This document shows positions 46,793 to 55,113 of a DNA stretch of 64,000 bases, piece by piece (the first letter of the stretch is position 1; the number at the start of each line of letters is the position of its first letter). The DNA comes from Deinococcus rubellus (GTDB lineage Bacteria > Deinococcota > Deinococci > Deinococcales > Deinococcaceae): the NCBI RefSeq assembly GCF_025244745.1, contig NZ_CP104213.1, positions 2,382,001-2,446,000 on the forward strand, read 5' to 3'. The notes beneath the pieces were generated by a model that had not been told where the DNA came from, made no database searches, and saw only the letters and a program-made list of their open reading frames with translations. A program made the translations under genes and the position numbers.

Positions 46793-48171
46793 TGCTGGCC
46801 GCCCAACGTGGGCGCTGGAGTTTGCGCCTCAAGCTGACTCTGGGCTACGCGCTGGTGTTTGCTTTGACGGTGCTGCTGGGCGCGGTGGGCGTGTATTTCG
46901 CAGCCCGCTCATCGCTGACAGCCTCGCTGGATCAGACCTTGCAGGAGACCGCCACCGTCGCACGGGCCAGCGTGGAAACCCAGAAAGGGCGATCTTTTTT
47001 CGCGCCTGAACTCAAGGCCAGCAGTGATCTGAGCATCGAGCTGCTCTCGGCGTCGGGTCGCCTGCTGGCCAGCGTCGGACGGGATGAAGATACTGTGCCG
47101 CCGCTCAAACTGGGGTTCATCAGCTTTGCCGAGCAGCGGGTGTTTACCCAGGCTGTTGGTGGCGGTCTGTATTTGCGGGTTTCGCGGCCCAGCGATACCT
47201 TGAGTCACCTCCTTGAAACGCTGGCCCGCATTCTGCTGCTGGGCAGCATGCTGATGATCGCCCTGGCGTGCGTGGCAGGCTACTGGCTGGCGGACCGGGC
47301 GCTGAGGCCGGTGGACGCAGTGGCCCGTACGGCGGCAGCCATTGCGGGACGGGGCGATTACCGTGAGCGCGTTCCAGCCCTGGGTGGCCACGACGAGATG
47401 GCCCGGCTGACCAACACCGTCAACGCCATGCTCGATCAACTCGAACACACCATCGAGCGCGAAAAACAGTTCGCCCGCATTGCCGCCCACGAACTCCGCA
47501 CACCGCTGACGGTCCTCAAAGGCCGCCTGGAACTGACTTTAGAACGTCCCCGCGACGCCGCTGCGTACCAGAAAGCCCTGAGCGGCATGCAGGGACGGGT
47601 CGACGACCTGATTGCGCTCTCCGAGAGCCTGCTGGCGCTGGCCCGCACCGACGCGCCAGTCAAATTAGAGCCGGTGGAACTGTCCGCCAGCGTGCTCGCC
47701 GCCGCCGAGGAGCTGAGCGACGCGGCCCGCAACGCTGGAAAACAGATTAAAGTTTCGCTGACCGAAAGCTGGGTGGTGGCGGAAGGCGACGGCGTTCAGC
47801 GGTTGCTGATCAACTTGATCGAAAATGCCCTCAAGTACGGCACAGGCGACGTGGTCACGGTCCATGTCGAGCGCAGCACTTGCACCATTGGCAACGGCGG
47901 AACGGGTCCAGCCCAGACGGATTGGGCGCGGCTGCTGCAACCCTTTGAGCGGGGCACAGGGGTGCAGAGCCTGGCGGGCAGCGGGTTGGGGTTGACGTTG
48001 GTGGCGGCGCTGACCGGGCGCTGGAATGCGGAACTCCGTCCCCAGTGGTTGCCGCAGCGATTCAACGTGAGCGTGCGATTTCAGGCTGTCAATCGCTCGG
48101 CACTGAAGCCCGCTGCGGCGTTGACGGATGAGCGTCCTTCAGCGTCCTCGCCGAGCAGCGCACCGCTTTGA
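46792..48171 (+). CDS. Sensor histidine kinase (system 1)
   Basis: 459 residues: TM1 (about 18-38), a periplasmic sensor of about 105 residues, TM2 (145-165), HAMP, the HisKA box with His233 in ARIAAHELRTPL, and HATPase_c with NLIENALKYG. The G1 box reads GNGGTG rather than DxGxG, so the usual ATP-lid Asp is missing; a weak kinase or phosphatase-biased sensor is possible. The start overlaps the regulator stop (TAATG). The ligand is unknown. Confidence 0.88.
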   Translation: MLAAQRGRWSLRLKLTLGYALVFALTVLLGAVGVYFAARSSLTASLDQTLQETATVARASVETQKGRSFFAPELKASSDLSIELLSASGRLLASVGRDEDTVPPLKLGFISFAEQRVFTQAVGGGLYLRVSRPSDTLSHLLETLARILLLGSMLMIALACVAGYWLADRALRPVDAVARTAAAIAGRGDYRERVPALGGHDEMARLTNTVNAMLDQLEHTIEREKQFARIAAHELRTPLTVLKGRLELTLERPRDAAAYQKALSGMQGRVDDLIALSESLLALARTDAPVKLEPVELSASVLAAAEELSDAARNAGKQIKVSLTESWVVAEGDGVQRLLINLIENALKYGTGDVVTVHVERSTCTIGNGGTGPAQTDWARLLQPFERGTGVQSLAGSGLGLTLVAALTGRWNAELRPQWLPQRFNVSVRFQAVNRSALKPAAALTDERPSASSPSSAPL

Positions 48172-49190
48172 TCTGGTTCAGATGGACCATCATCAAACGC
48201 CTCATGGTGCTGGCCGCCACGCTGCTTACCCTCGCGCTGGCCGCCTGGATCAACTTGCCGCTGGTCGGTCAGATTTTTGACCAGAACACCGACGTGGTGG
48301 CCGCGCTGCCCCAGGCCGCTGCGTTCAAGCGTGGAGAGCGGGTGCTGATCCTCTCGCCCCATCCCGACGACGAAACCTTGTGCTGTGCGGGGCTCATTCA
48401 GCAGGCCCAGGCCGCCGGAGCCGCCGTGAACATCGTCTGGGCCACGGCGGGCGACGGCTTCGAGTTTGCCGCCGCGCTCAGCCAGCGCACCTTGAAGCCC
48501 AATGTTCACGCCATGCGGGCGCTGGGTCAGCTCAGAACGCAGGAAGCCCGCCGAGCCGCTGCCGTGCTGGGTGTGCCGCCAGACCACACCTTCATGCTCG
48601 GCTATCCGGACGGCGGGCTCTTTTCGCTGTTCACCACCCATTTTGACGAGCCCTACACCTCGCCGCGCACCGGCGCTTCGAGGGTGTACGTTCAGGGCGC
48701 ACTGACACCGGGCGCCGCTTTTAGCGGACGTTTCCTGGAAGCCGATCTCAACAAGGTGCTGGACACGGTGCAGCCTGACATGGTACTGGCTCCCGCGCCG
48801 CAGGACTTTCATCCAGATCACCGCACACTGTCGTACATCGCCCTGCGACTCCTGGCCGCTCGGCATCAAGAAGCGCGTTTGAGATTCTGGGTGGTCCACG
48901 GCGGCCTGGAATGGCCACTCCCCAAGGGACTGCATCCCACGTTGAGCCTGACCTTGCCGCCACTGGCCGCCCAACTGCCCTGGACACGCGTGGCACTCAC
49001 GCCGGATCAAGAAGCCCTCAAAGCGCGGGCCACCGGGCAGTACCACTCCCAGACCCGCATCATGGGCCGCTTCATGGACTCGTTTGTGCGAACCAATGAA
49101 CTGCTGAGTCCCGAAGCGCTCCCAGATAAACCATCAAGCAGAAGTGGCTCCGGCGCTCTACCGACAGCTGACAGGCCACTGACGCGGTAA
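48168..49190 (+). CDS. PIG-L family deacetylase, membrane-anchored
   Basis: 340 residues. One N-terminal TM helix (LMVLAATLLTLALAAWI), then the PIG-L/LmbE zinc motif LILSPHPDDETLCCAGL near residue 60 and the second metal stretch APQDFHPDHRTLSY. Family members remove acetyl groups from GlcNAc-linked substrates, including bacillithiol and glycolipid precursors. TTG start overlapping the kinase stop (TTGA). As fourth gene of the operon it suggests envelope glycan or lipid editing. Confidence 0.82.
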   Translation: MIWFRWTIIKRLMVLAATLLTLALAAWINLPLVGQIFDQNTDVVAALPQAAAFKRGERVLILSPHPDDETLCCAGLIQQAQAAGAAVNIVWATAGDGFEFAAALSQRTLKPNVHAMRALGQLRTQEARRAAAVLGVPPDHTFMLGYPDGGLFSLFTTHFDEPYTSPRTGASRVYVQGALTPGAAFSGRFLEADLNKVLDTVQPDMVLAPAPQDFHPDHRTLSYIALRLLAARHQEARLRFWVVHGGLEWPLPKGLHPTLSLTLPPLAAQLPWTRVALTPDQEALKARATGQYHSQTRIMGRFMDSFVRTNELLSPEALPDKPSSRSGSGALPTADRPLTR

Positions 49191-49199
49191 GCGTCGACT

Positions 49200-49399
49200 C
49201 TCCTGGGACCGAAAGTCCTGGTCTGTACTGGGCATCGCCAGAGCAGATTTGCATTCTCTGCGTTGCTCAGTTCACTGGCGCGCTGGGCAACCTGAACGCA
49301 GCAACGAACGGTGCGGTCTTGAAGCTGGGCAGCTTCACTTTGCTGCTCCCCGACACCGTCAAGATTCACGTTGCCGACCTCTCTGGCGGTTCATCCTGA
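49200..49399 (+). pseudogene. Possible 5'-truncated coding remnant
   Basis: A roughly 66-codon open frame without a start codon ends at TGA 49397-49399 and reads plausibly (NGAVLKLGSFTLLLPDTVKIHVADLSGG). I cannot name a family. The 250-bp gap between the PIG-L gene and the next gene holds nothing else recognisable. Confidence 0.25.
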
Positions 49400-49439
49400 A
49401 ACCAGTAATGCCGCTCTAGCCTGATGCTGAGGTACGTCT

Positions 49440-50195
49440 ATGAATGGAGCATTTTTGATATTGGCCGCCTTTCTGGCTTCCAGTGTGGAAATGGTGGAGG
49501 CGCTGACCATCGTGCTGGCCGTCGGACTGACGCGGGGCTGGCGCTCGGCGCTGATCGGCACCGGCGCGGCCCTCGTGGTGCTGGCCCTGATCGTGGCGCT
49601 GTTCGGCCCGCTGCTGGCACGTATCCCGCTGGGGACGCTGCGCCTGATCGTTGGGGGCCTGCTGCTGATCTTCGGCATTCAGTGGTGGCGCAAGGCCGTC
49701 CTGCGTTCCAGCGGCTTCAAGGCTCTGCACGACGAGGACGCGACTTTCGCCGAGGAATCCGAAGCCGCCCGCCGTCAGGGTCAGGACCTGCGGGCGGGGC
49801 TGGACTGGTACGCTTTCACGCTCGCATTCAAGAGCGTGCTGCTGGAGGGCCTGGAAGTGGCCTTTATCGTGGTGACGTTCGGGGCCAGCGCTGGGCGGCT
49901 GGACCTGGCGATCCTCGGCGCGGCGGCAGCCTTGATCGTGGTGCTGGCGGCAGGTGTGCTGCTGCACCGCCCGCTCAGCCAGGTGCCAGAAAATACCCTC
50001 AAGTTCGCGGTGGGCCTGCTGCTCTCCACGTTCGGCACCTTCTGGGCCGCAGAAGGAGCTGGGGCCATCTGGCCGGGCGGTGACGCGGCCATTCCCGTGA
50101 TTCTGGTCGTGTACGCACTGGTTTCATGGGTTCTGGTCGCGGCGCTGCGGCGCGAAAAGCAGGGACAGCTCGGCAGAAAAGAGGTGCAAGTATGA
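49440..50195 (+). CDS. COG4280-type membrane protein
   Basis: 251 residues, about seven TM segments. Two acidic membrane motifs, SSVEMVEALTIVLAVG near residue 14 and KSVLLEGLEVAFIVVTFG near 130, are spaced like the repeated ExxE motifs of cation transporters such as GDT1/UPF0016, so metal ion transport is a guess. No tandem box upstream. Its stop overlaps the next start (ATGA). Confidence 0.7.
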   Translation: MNGAFLILAAFLASSVEMVEALTIVLAVGLTRGWRSALIGTGAALVVLALIVALFGPLLARIPLGTLRLIVGGLLLIFGIQWWRKAVLRSSGFKALHDEDATFAEESEAARRQGQDLRAGLDWYAFTLAFKSVLLEGLEVAFIVVTFGASAGRLDLAILGAAAALIVVLAAGVLLHRPLSQVPENTLKFAVGLLLSTFGTFWAAEGAGAIWPGGDAAIPVILVVYALVSWVLVAALRREKQGQLGRKEVQV

Positions 50196-50392
50196 ACGCC
50201 GTTCTGGGATTTTTGCGGTTCTGGTATGACTTCGTGGTGGGCGACGACTGGCGGGTGGCCGCAGCCGTGGTGGCCGCCCTGGCCCTGACCGCCGTGCTGG
50301 CTGGACAGGGCCTTGCCTGGATCATCCTGCCGCTGGTCGTGCTGGCCTTTTTGGGTTTGAGTGTCTGGCGGGTGGCACGCCGCTCGCGCTGA
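50192..50392 (+). CDS. Small two-TM membrane protein
   Basis: 66 residues with two hydrophobic helices (VAAAVVAALALTAVLA and LAWIILPLVVLAFLGLSVW) and a basic tail. Translationally coupled to the COG4280 gene (ATGA overlap, GAGGTG Shine-Dalgarno), so likely a partner subunit. Function unknown. Confidence 0.7.
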   Translation: MNAVLGFLRFWYDFVVGDDWRVAAAVVAALALTAVLAGQGLAWIILPLVVLAFLGLSVWRVARRSR

Positions 50393-50406
50393 GCGAAATT
50401 GCGTCT

Positions 50407-51069
50407 TTAAACGGCAAGCAGTTGACCGCCGGAACTGCCGAAGACACCTTGAGATAGACGGGACAGGCGCTCGGCATGGGTGGCAATCGCCTTTCCCCGT
50501 GCCGAGGGTTGTGGATCGGCATGAACACCGCGCTTTCCAGTCAAGTCGAGGCTGTAAAGCGTGCCGAGGACGGCGGGCCGCTTCAGGAGATCAACGCCGC
50601 CGCGCTGCCAGTGGTCCAGGGTAGAACGCAGGCAAGCCGCGACCAGGAGCGGGGGCTCAGTGTCGCTCAGGAGCAGCTGACGGCCCTGGCGGGCATCGGC
50701 GGGCACCTTCAGATAACCTTCTGCGCCCAGCCGCGCCAGCGTGCCGCTTTTCATCTATGCTCTGCCCAAGCTAAAACTCTCCGTGCGGCGGCCACACAAG
50801 CGTTCTAAAGCGTGCAGCAGGGGACGCTCGGCCCAGGCGGGAAGAAGCAGACTCAGCCGCATCAGGGCATTCTGGACATGATCGGCGGTGTCCAATCGGG
50901 TGCGCTCGTCGGCCAGGATGCTGGCGATCAGGGTGGCGGGGACATCAAACTGCCCGCCGGCACGAACGATCTCGCGCTGCATCTGAGCACCGAATACCAC
51001 TTGCCGTAGCCGCATCTCGCGCCGCCACTGCTGCACCTGAATCCAACGAAATTGAGTCAATGTCTTCAT
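50407..51069 (-). pseudogene. Lysozyme/transglycosylase-like protein interrupted by an in-frame amber codon
   Basis: Two adjacent open segments lie in the same frame (51069-50758 and 50754-50407), separated by one TAG (50757-50755). Read together they form one SLT-like protein: Glu in ATLIASILADERTRL, then SFSLGRA-(TAG)-MKSGTLARL, where homologous SLT domains have an S-x-G-x-x-Q motif. CAG to TAG would explain it. The remainder (GVDLLKRPAVLGTLYSLDLTG, GVHADPQPSARGKAIA) matches the end of such domains. Functional only with readthrough or suppression; a sequencing error is also possible. Confidence 0.7.
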
Positions 51070-51115
51070 GCCGCGCAGTCTGCGCCGAGGCGGTAGAGCA
51101 GTGGTCAAGCGCATT

Positions 51116-51619
51116 TCAGCCTGCTTGCGGGCGAATCATTCCAGTGATCCAGACGGACTGATCGGGCCTCACCTGAAGACTGTACTGGGCCAGCGGGTCT
51201 GAAGTACGGTGGACGTATCCAGTCGGCTGCCCAGTGGCGAGATCGTAAGCCTGATGATGTTTGGGGCAGGTCATGACCTGATTTCGCGGCGGACCTATCA
51301 CGACGGTGCTGCGGTGCGAACAGATCCGGGAATAGACGGTCAGCCAGACCTGACCCCGCTGTACACCGCCCGCTACCGGCGTTTTGCTGGCATACAGAAT
51401 CGCCGGATCACCCGCCACCGACATCAGCTTGAACCCGTCAGCGGCCAGCGTCTCAGCAGGCTTGAGAATGTTGAGGGGCGCACCCAGCGACTGGGCCTGA
51501 GCCTGCGACCAGACGCCGGGCACGGCAGCGGCGCACAACAGGCAGCCGATCACGCGCAGGGCGTCGCGGCGGCCCAGGTCAGCTTCCGGTGTCTGGTCGG
51601 TCTGTGAAGACTTGGACAT
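51116..51619 (-). CDS. Tat-exported Rieske [2Fe-2S] protein
   Basis: 167 residues. A twin-arginine signal (GRRDALRVIGCLLCAAAVPGV) leads to a Rieske domain with both ligand boxes: ICSHRST (Cys, His) and MTCPKHHQAYD (Cys, His). No transmembrane anchor other than the signal. ATG 51619 has AAGGAG upstream. It follows an MsrQ-like heme membrane protein, so a periplasmic electron-transfer pair is likely, though its acceptor is unknown. Confidence 0.88.
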   Translation of the reverse strand: MSKSSQTDQTPEADLGRRDALRVIGCLLCAAAVPGVWSQAQAQSLGAPLNILKPAETLAADGFKLMSVAGDPAILYASKTPVAGGVQRGQVWLTVYSRICSHRSTVVIGPPRNQVMTCPKHHQAYDLATGQPTGYVHRTSDPLAQYSLQVRPDQSVWITGMIRPQAG

Positions 51620-51649
51620 CTCTTTTCTCCTTAACGGCACATCTGCACT

Positions 51650-52243
51650 TCAGTTGCGGGTCGGCAACTTGAAGGTGAGCGGGCGTTGGTTCAGCAGGCG
51701 GCGCACGGGCGGGAGGCGCAGCAGCAGCCCCGCCAGCAAGACCAGGGCGAAGAGTTGGTACTCGGCTTTGATATGCGGCAGCAGCAGCAAATGGGCGATC
51801 AGCAGGCCCACCACCGCATACGAGGCTTGCTGAAGGCGCTTCCAGTTGCGCTTGAGCAGCTTCATGGCCGCTTTGTTGGAGGTCAGGGCCAGCGGCAGCA
51901 TCACCAGCAGGGCAGCCGTACCCCACACATACGAGGGCCTACGGAGGGTTTCGGTCACGGTGTCCTGGAGGGTGCCCAGATCCACGGCGTAGGCCAGAAA
52001 ATGCAGCGCGCCGTAGCCGAAGGCCAATACCCCCAGAGGGCGCTTGAGTTTGAGCAGCCAGGCCTGGCGAATCAGCAGATGCAGCGGGGTGCACGACAGG
52101 CAGCCCACAAACGCCAGCGTGGAAAGGGTGCCTGCCGGGTTGATGATCTCAAACGCGCCGCTCTGAGAGGCCCGGAGCGCCAGGAGCGGCAACGGCAGCA
52201 GACCCAGAATCAGCAGCCAGTAACGTAAAATCCAGTTCTTCAT
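51650..52243 (-). CDS. MsrQ/ferric-reductase-like heme membrane protein
   Basis: 197 residues, six TM helices. Resembles MsrQ (YedZ), the heme b quinone-oxidising partner of MsrP: GVLAFGYGALHFLAYAVD (His), ETLRRPSYVWGTAALLVMLPLALTSN, LKRNWKRLQQASYAVVGLLIAHLLLL (His). No msrP gene accompanies it; a Rieske protein is encoded 30 bp downstream instead. The promoter carries an ATAACC-type tandem box shared with the divergent two-component system. Confidence 0.78.
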   Translation of the reverse strand: MKNWILRYWLLILGLLPLPLLALRASQSGAFEIINPAGTLSTLAFVGCLSCTPLHLLIRQAWLLKLKRPLGVLAFGYGALHFLAYAVDLGTLQDTVTETLRRPSYVWGTAALLVMLPLALTSNKAAMKLLKRNWKRLQQASYAVVGLLIAHLLLLPHIKAEYQLFALVLLAGLLLRLPPVRRLLNQRPLTFKLPTRN

Positions 52244-52273
52244 CTCGTCTCCTTGAAGGGCCTAACGCGATCA

Positions 52274-52305
52274 ACCGTAAGGTGAGTCGGTTACGGTCTG
52301 GTTAT
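52274..52305 (-). promoter_or_regulatory. ATAACC-type tandem box and -10 of the MsrQ-Rieske operon
   Basis: Minus strand: ATAACC (52305-52300), N5, GTAACC (52294-52289), N9, TACGGT (52279-52274). Same geometry as the TATACC boxes but different hexamers. Confidence 0.65.
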
Positions 52306-52307
52306 GC

Positions 52308-52339
52308 TTAACTCCGCCGTAACCCCGAACGCGCATGCT
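52308..52339 (+). promoter_or_regulatory. TTAACT/GTAACC tandem box and -10 of two-component system 2
   Basis: TTAACT (52308-52313), N5, GTAACC (52319-52324), N9, CATGCT (52334-52339). Adjacent to the divergent MsrQ box; suggests autoregulation. Confidence 0.6.
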
Positions 52340-52380
52340 GAACAGGTGAAGAGATATGCCAGGTATTGCCGGAGGTCAGG

Positions 52381-53058
52381 GTGCTGATCTTGCTGGTGGA
52401 AGACGAGGAGGCGATTGCCTTACCGCTGCGGCGGGCACTGGCCGCGCAAGGCTACGCGGTGAAGTACGCCGCTGATCTGACCCAGGCGCGGGCCGCCCTG
52501 CTGACCCTGGAGCCCGATCTGGCGGTGCTGGATGTGCAACTCCCCGAAGACGAATCCGGCGGATTTGTGCTGGCCCGTGAGATGCGGGCGGCGGATTACC
52601 GGGGAAGCCTGCTGTTCCTGACGGCCCGCGACAGCCTGAACGACCGCCTGGAGGGACTGGACCTCGGCGGCGACGACTACCTGACCAAGCCGTTTCATCT
52701 CTCCGAACTGCTGTCCCGCGTTCGGGCGCTGCTGCGGCGGGTCAGCGAGGCCAAGACCGATCTGCTGAGCTACGGTTCACTGTCGCTCGATCTGGCAGCG
52801 CGGCAGGTCCACTGGGAGGGCCGCACTGTGACCCTGAGCCTGCGGGAATACGACGTGCTGGAACGTCTGGCCCGCGCACCTGGGCGGGTTTTCTCGGCAG
52901 AGGAGCTGCTGGATATGGTCTGGGGCGAGCGGGCCAGCGACCCCGGCGTGGTGAAGGTCTGCGTTCATCATCTGCGGGCCAAACTCAGTCCCGAGGTGAT
53001 CCAGACGGTTCAGCGCGGCTACCAACTGGGCCTGGCGAATCTGGAGCGCCGTTCATGA
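52381..53058 (+). CDS. OmpR-family response regulator (system 2)
   Basis: 225 residues. Receiver with acidic pair in LVEDEE, phospho-Asp51 in LAVLDVQLP, Lys in YLTKPF; winged-helix DNA-binding domain ending VCVHHLRAKLSPEVIQTVQRGYQLG. I prefer GTG 52381, with GGAGG 5 nt upstream, over TTG 52366. Probable regulator of the [A/G]TAACC boxes at its own promoter, the MsrQ-Rieske operon and the cupredoxin gene (inference). Confidence 0.9.
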   Translation: MLILLVEDEEAIALPLRRALAAQGYAVKYAADLTQARAALLTLEPDLAVLDVQLPEDESGGFVLAREMRAADYRGSLLFLTARDSLNDRLEGLDLGGDDYLTKPFHLSELLSRVRALLRRVSEAKTDLLSYGSLSLDLAARQVHWEGRTVTLSLREYDVLERLARAPGRVFSAEELLDMVWGERASDPGVVKVCVHHLRAKLSPEVIQTVQRGYQLGLANLERRS

Positions 53059-54341
53059 AGCTGGGCGTCCGACTGGCGCTGCTGATCGCTCTGATTGTCA
53101 CGGGCGCACTGTTGGCTCAGGGGTTCCTCGGTTTCCTGACCTTCCGCCAGACCGCCAATGCGGCCCTGCGCAACGACCTGAGTACCTACCTTGCCGCGCT
53201 GGCCCATGACCGCAATGAAGGGGACACCCCGACCTACCTGCCCAACGAGAACGGTATCCGCGCCCGCTTGATCCGGCGTGAAAAGGTGATTCAGGAATAC
53301 GGCGGTCCCTTTCCCCAGACCGCCACCCAGCACGGCGACGACGACAAGCACAGCGACGAGTGGTTGACCCAGCAACTCGCAGTGCCGGATCTGGGAGCGG
53401 GCACACTCTTGCAGGCCAGTATTCCGCTGCGGTCCTACCATCAGGGCCTGGCTGCTTATCTGGCCACCGTCACCTTGTCGGTGGTGGTGATGTCGCTGCT
53501 GGGTGTGGCGGCGGCACTGCTGGTGAGCCGGAGCATGGTGCGGCCCATCAGTGATCTCTCGCGGGCCGCCGAACGGGTGGCGCAATCCGGGCAACTGGAT
53601 GAACGGGTGGACGCGCCGCAAGGTCAAGCCGAAATCGCCCGACTGGCCCGCAGCTTCAACACCATGCTCCAGCGGCTTTCAGCCTTTCGGCAGCGTGAAA
53701 CAGAATTCGTGCGCCACGCCTCCCACGAGTTCCGCACGCCACTTGCGGCGCTGCGGGCGCAGGTGGACGCCAACGCCCAGGGCTGGATCAGTGACGCCGA
53801 ACTGATCGCGACGGTCGACCAGCAAGTCGAGCGGCTCACCGCCCTGACGGGGGCGCTGCTGCTGCTCTCCCGCGAGAACAGTGCCGAGCATGAGATCTTC
53901 GACCTGGCCGAGATCGGCGGTGCACTGGCCCAGCAACACGGCGCGGCGTACTGCGGCCCGGCCCACCTGCCGTTTTCCGGAAGTCAGGCCCTTCTCAGTC
54001 AGGTCCTGATCAATCTATTGATCAACGTCAATAAATACGCGCCCGGAGTGGCAGCCACCGTGGGCTTATCCGCCGCCAATCAGCAGATCGTTTTGTCGGT
54101 CAGCGACGCGGGCCCCGGTGTGCCGCCGGAAGCGCTGCCCCGCTTGATGGAGGCCTTTTACCGTGTGCCCGGCACCCGTGAAAGCGGGAGTGGCCTGGGC
54201 CTGGCCATCGTGCAGCGCGTCGCGGAGGTTCACGGCGGCACGGTGCAACTGGCGTCCACTTCACCTCATGGCTTAACGGTGAATCTGCACTTGCCCAACC
54301 TTCAGGCCAGTCTCAAAGGCAACGCAGAACCGCCAAGGTGA
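53055..54341 (+). CDS. Sensor histidine kinase (system 2)
   Basis: 428 residues: TM1 (5-28), a periplasmic part of about 100 residues with a His/Asp-rich stretch (TQHGDDDKHSDEW, about 91-103) suited to metal sensing, TM2 (136-158), HAMP, His224 in VRHASHEFRTPL, and an HATPase with intact SVSDAGPGVP and GSGLGLAI boxes. ATG overlaps the regulator stop (ATGA). Together with redox/copper targets, a metal or redox cue is plausible. Confidence 0.9.
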   Translation: MKLGVRLALLIALIVTGALLAQGFLGFLTFRQTANAALRNDLSTYLAALAHDRNEGDTPTYLPNENGIRARLIRREKVIQEYGGPFPQTATQHGDDDKHSDEWLTQQLAVPDLGAGTLLQASIPLRSYHQGLAAYLATVTLSVVVMSLLGVAAALLVSRSMVRPISDLSRAAERVAQSGQLDERVDAPQGQAEIARLARSFNTMLQRLSAFRQRETEFVRHASHEFRTPLAALRAQVDANAQGWISDAELIATVDQQVERLTALTGALLLLSRENSAEHEIFDLAEIGGALAQQHGAAYCGPAHLPFSGSQALLSQVLINLLINVNKYAPGVAATVGLSAANQQIVLSVSDAGPGVPPEALPRLMEAFYRVPGTRESGSGLGLAIVQRVAEVHGGTVQLASTSPHGLTVNLHLPNLQASLKGNAEPPR

Positions 54342-54408
54342 TGGTTCTCCTCAGCGGTCATGGTGCAGGGCAACATTGAAGAAAGGTTGCCTGCAAGGCA
54401 CTCCGGGT

Positions 54409-54945
54409 TTAGCGGGTCTGTTCGCCGCCCTGCGCCGCTTCAAACAAGAACCAGGTGCGGCGCTCGGTCTCGTCGATCAGCACTTCCAGCAAGCTGGAGG
54501 TGGCGTAGTCGCGGGCGTCGTCGCACACTTCATGCGCTTTTCGCATATTGGCGGCGATGCTCTGGTTGTCGGCCATCAGCTCACGGAGCATGTCCAGCGG
54601 AGCCACAAAGTCGGCGTTGTTGTCCTGTACGGTCTGGAGGCCAGAGATATGCGAGATGGAGCGCAGTGTGGTGCCGCCCAGCTTGCGGACACGCTCGGCC
54701 AGCGGATCGGTACTGCCAAGGAGCTGATCGGCCTGCTCGTCGAGCATCAGGTGATAATCGCGGAAGTGGCTGCCCGACAGATGCCAGTGGAAGTTCTTGG
54801 TCTTCAGGTAGACCGCGTAGGCGTCAGCGATGATCGGGTTGATGGCTTCGACGATCTTCTGAACACCTTCGGCCTTCAGGTCGGTGGGGGTCTTCAGGGC
54901 GTCAGGGGCAGGATAAGCAGCGGTCTTGGTGGTGGTCTGGGTCAT
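54409..54945 (-). CDS. Dps-family ferritin-like DNA protection protein
   Basis: 178 residues. Dps proteins oxidise and store iron and shield DNA. Ferroxidase-site residues are in KTKNFHWHLSGSHFRDYHLMLDEQADQL (His, Asp, Glu), with a long N-terminal tail (about 35 residues, Thr/Lys/Pro) of the kind used in Deinococcus Dps for DNA or metal binding. TAGGAGA precedes the ATG. The 168 bp upstream (54946-55113) have no tandem box. Confidence 0.93.
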   Translation of the reverse strand: MTQTTTKTAAYPAPDALKTPTDLKAEGVQKIVEAINPIIADAYAVYLKTKNFHWHLSGSHFRDYHLMLDEQADQLLGSTDPLAERVRKLGGTTLRSISHISGLQTVQDNNADFVAPLDMLRELMADNQSIAANMRKAHEVCDDARDYATSSLLEVLIDETERRTWFLFEAAQGGEQTR

Positions 54946-55113
54946 ATGATTCTCCTAAGAACAATCGAGAAGGTGAACGTGTTGGACTTCGGTCACGACC
55001 TCTTATGTTCTTCCTCTTTCATAGGGCAACAGATGGAAATGGATGGAGACAACTTCATGGAGCTTGTGTGAATACCTGGTTGAAGAAGCTGCCAGCAGTC
55101 GGGCCAGAGCAGC

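Noticed and set aside
49402..49440. A tandem box upstream of the COG4280 gene
   Set aside because: TAGCCT is a possible -10, but the hexamers 9 and 20 bp upstream do not resemble either box class.
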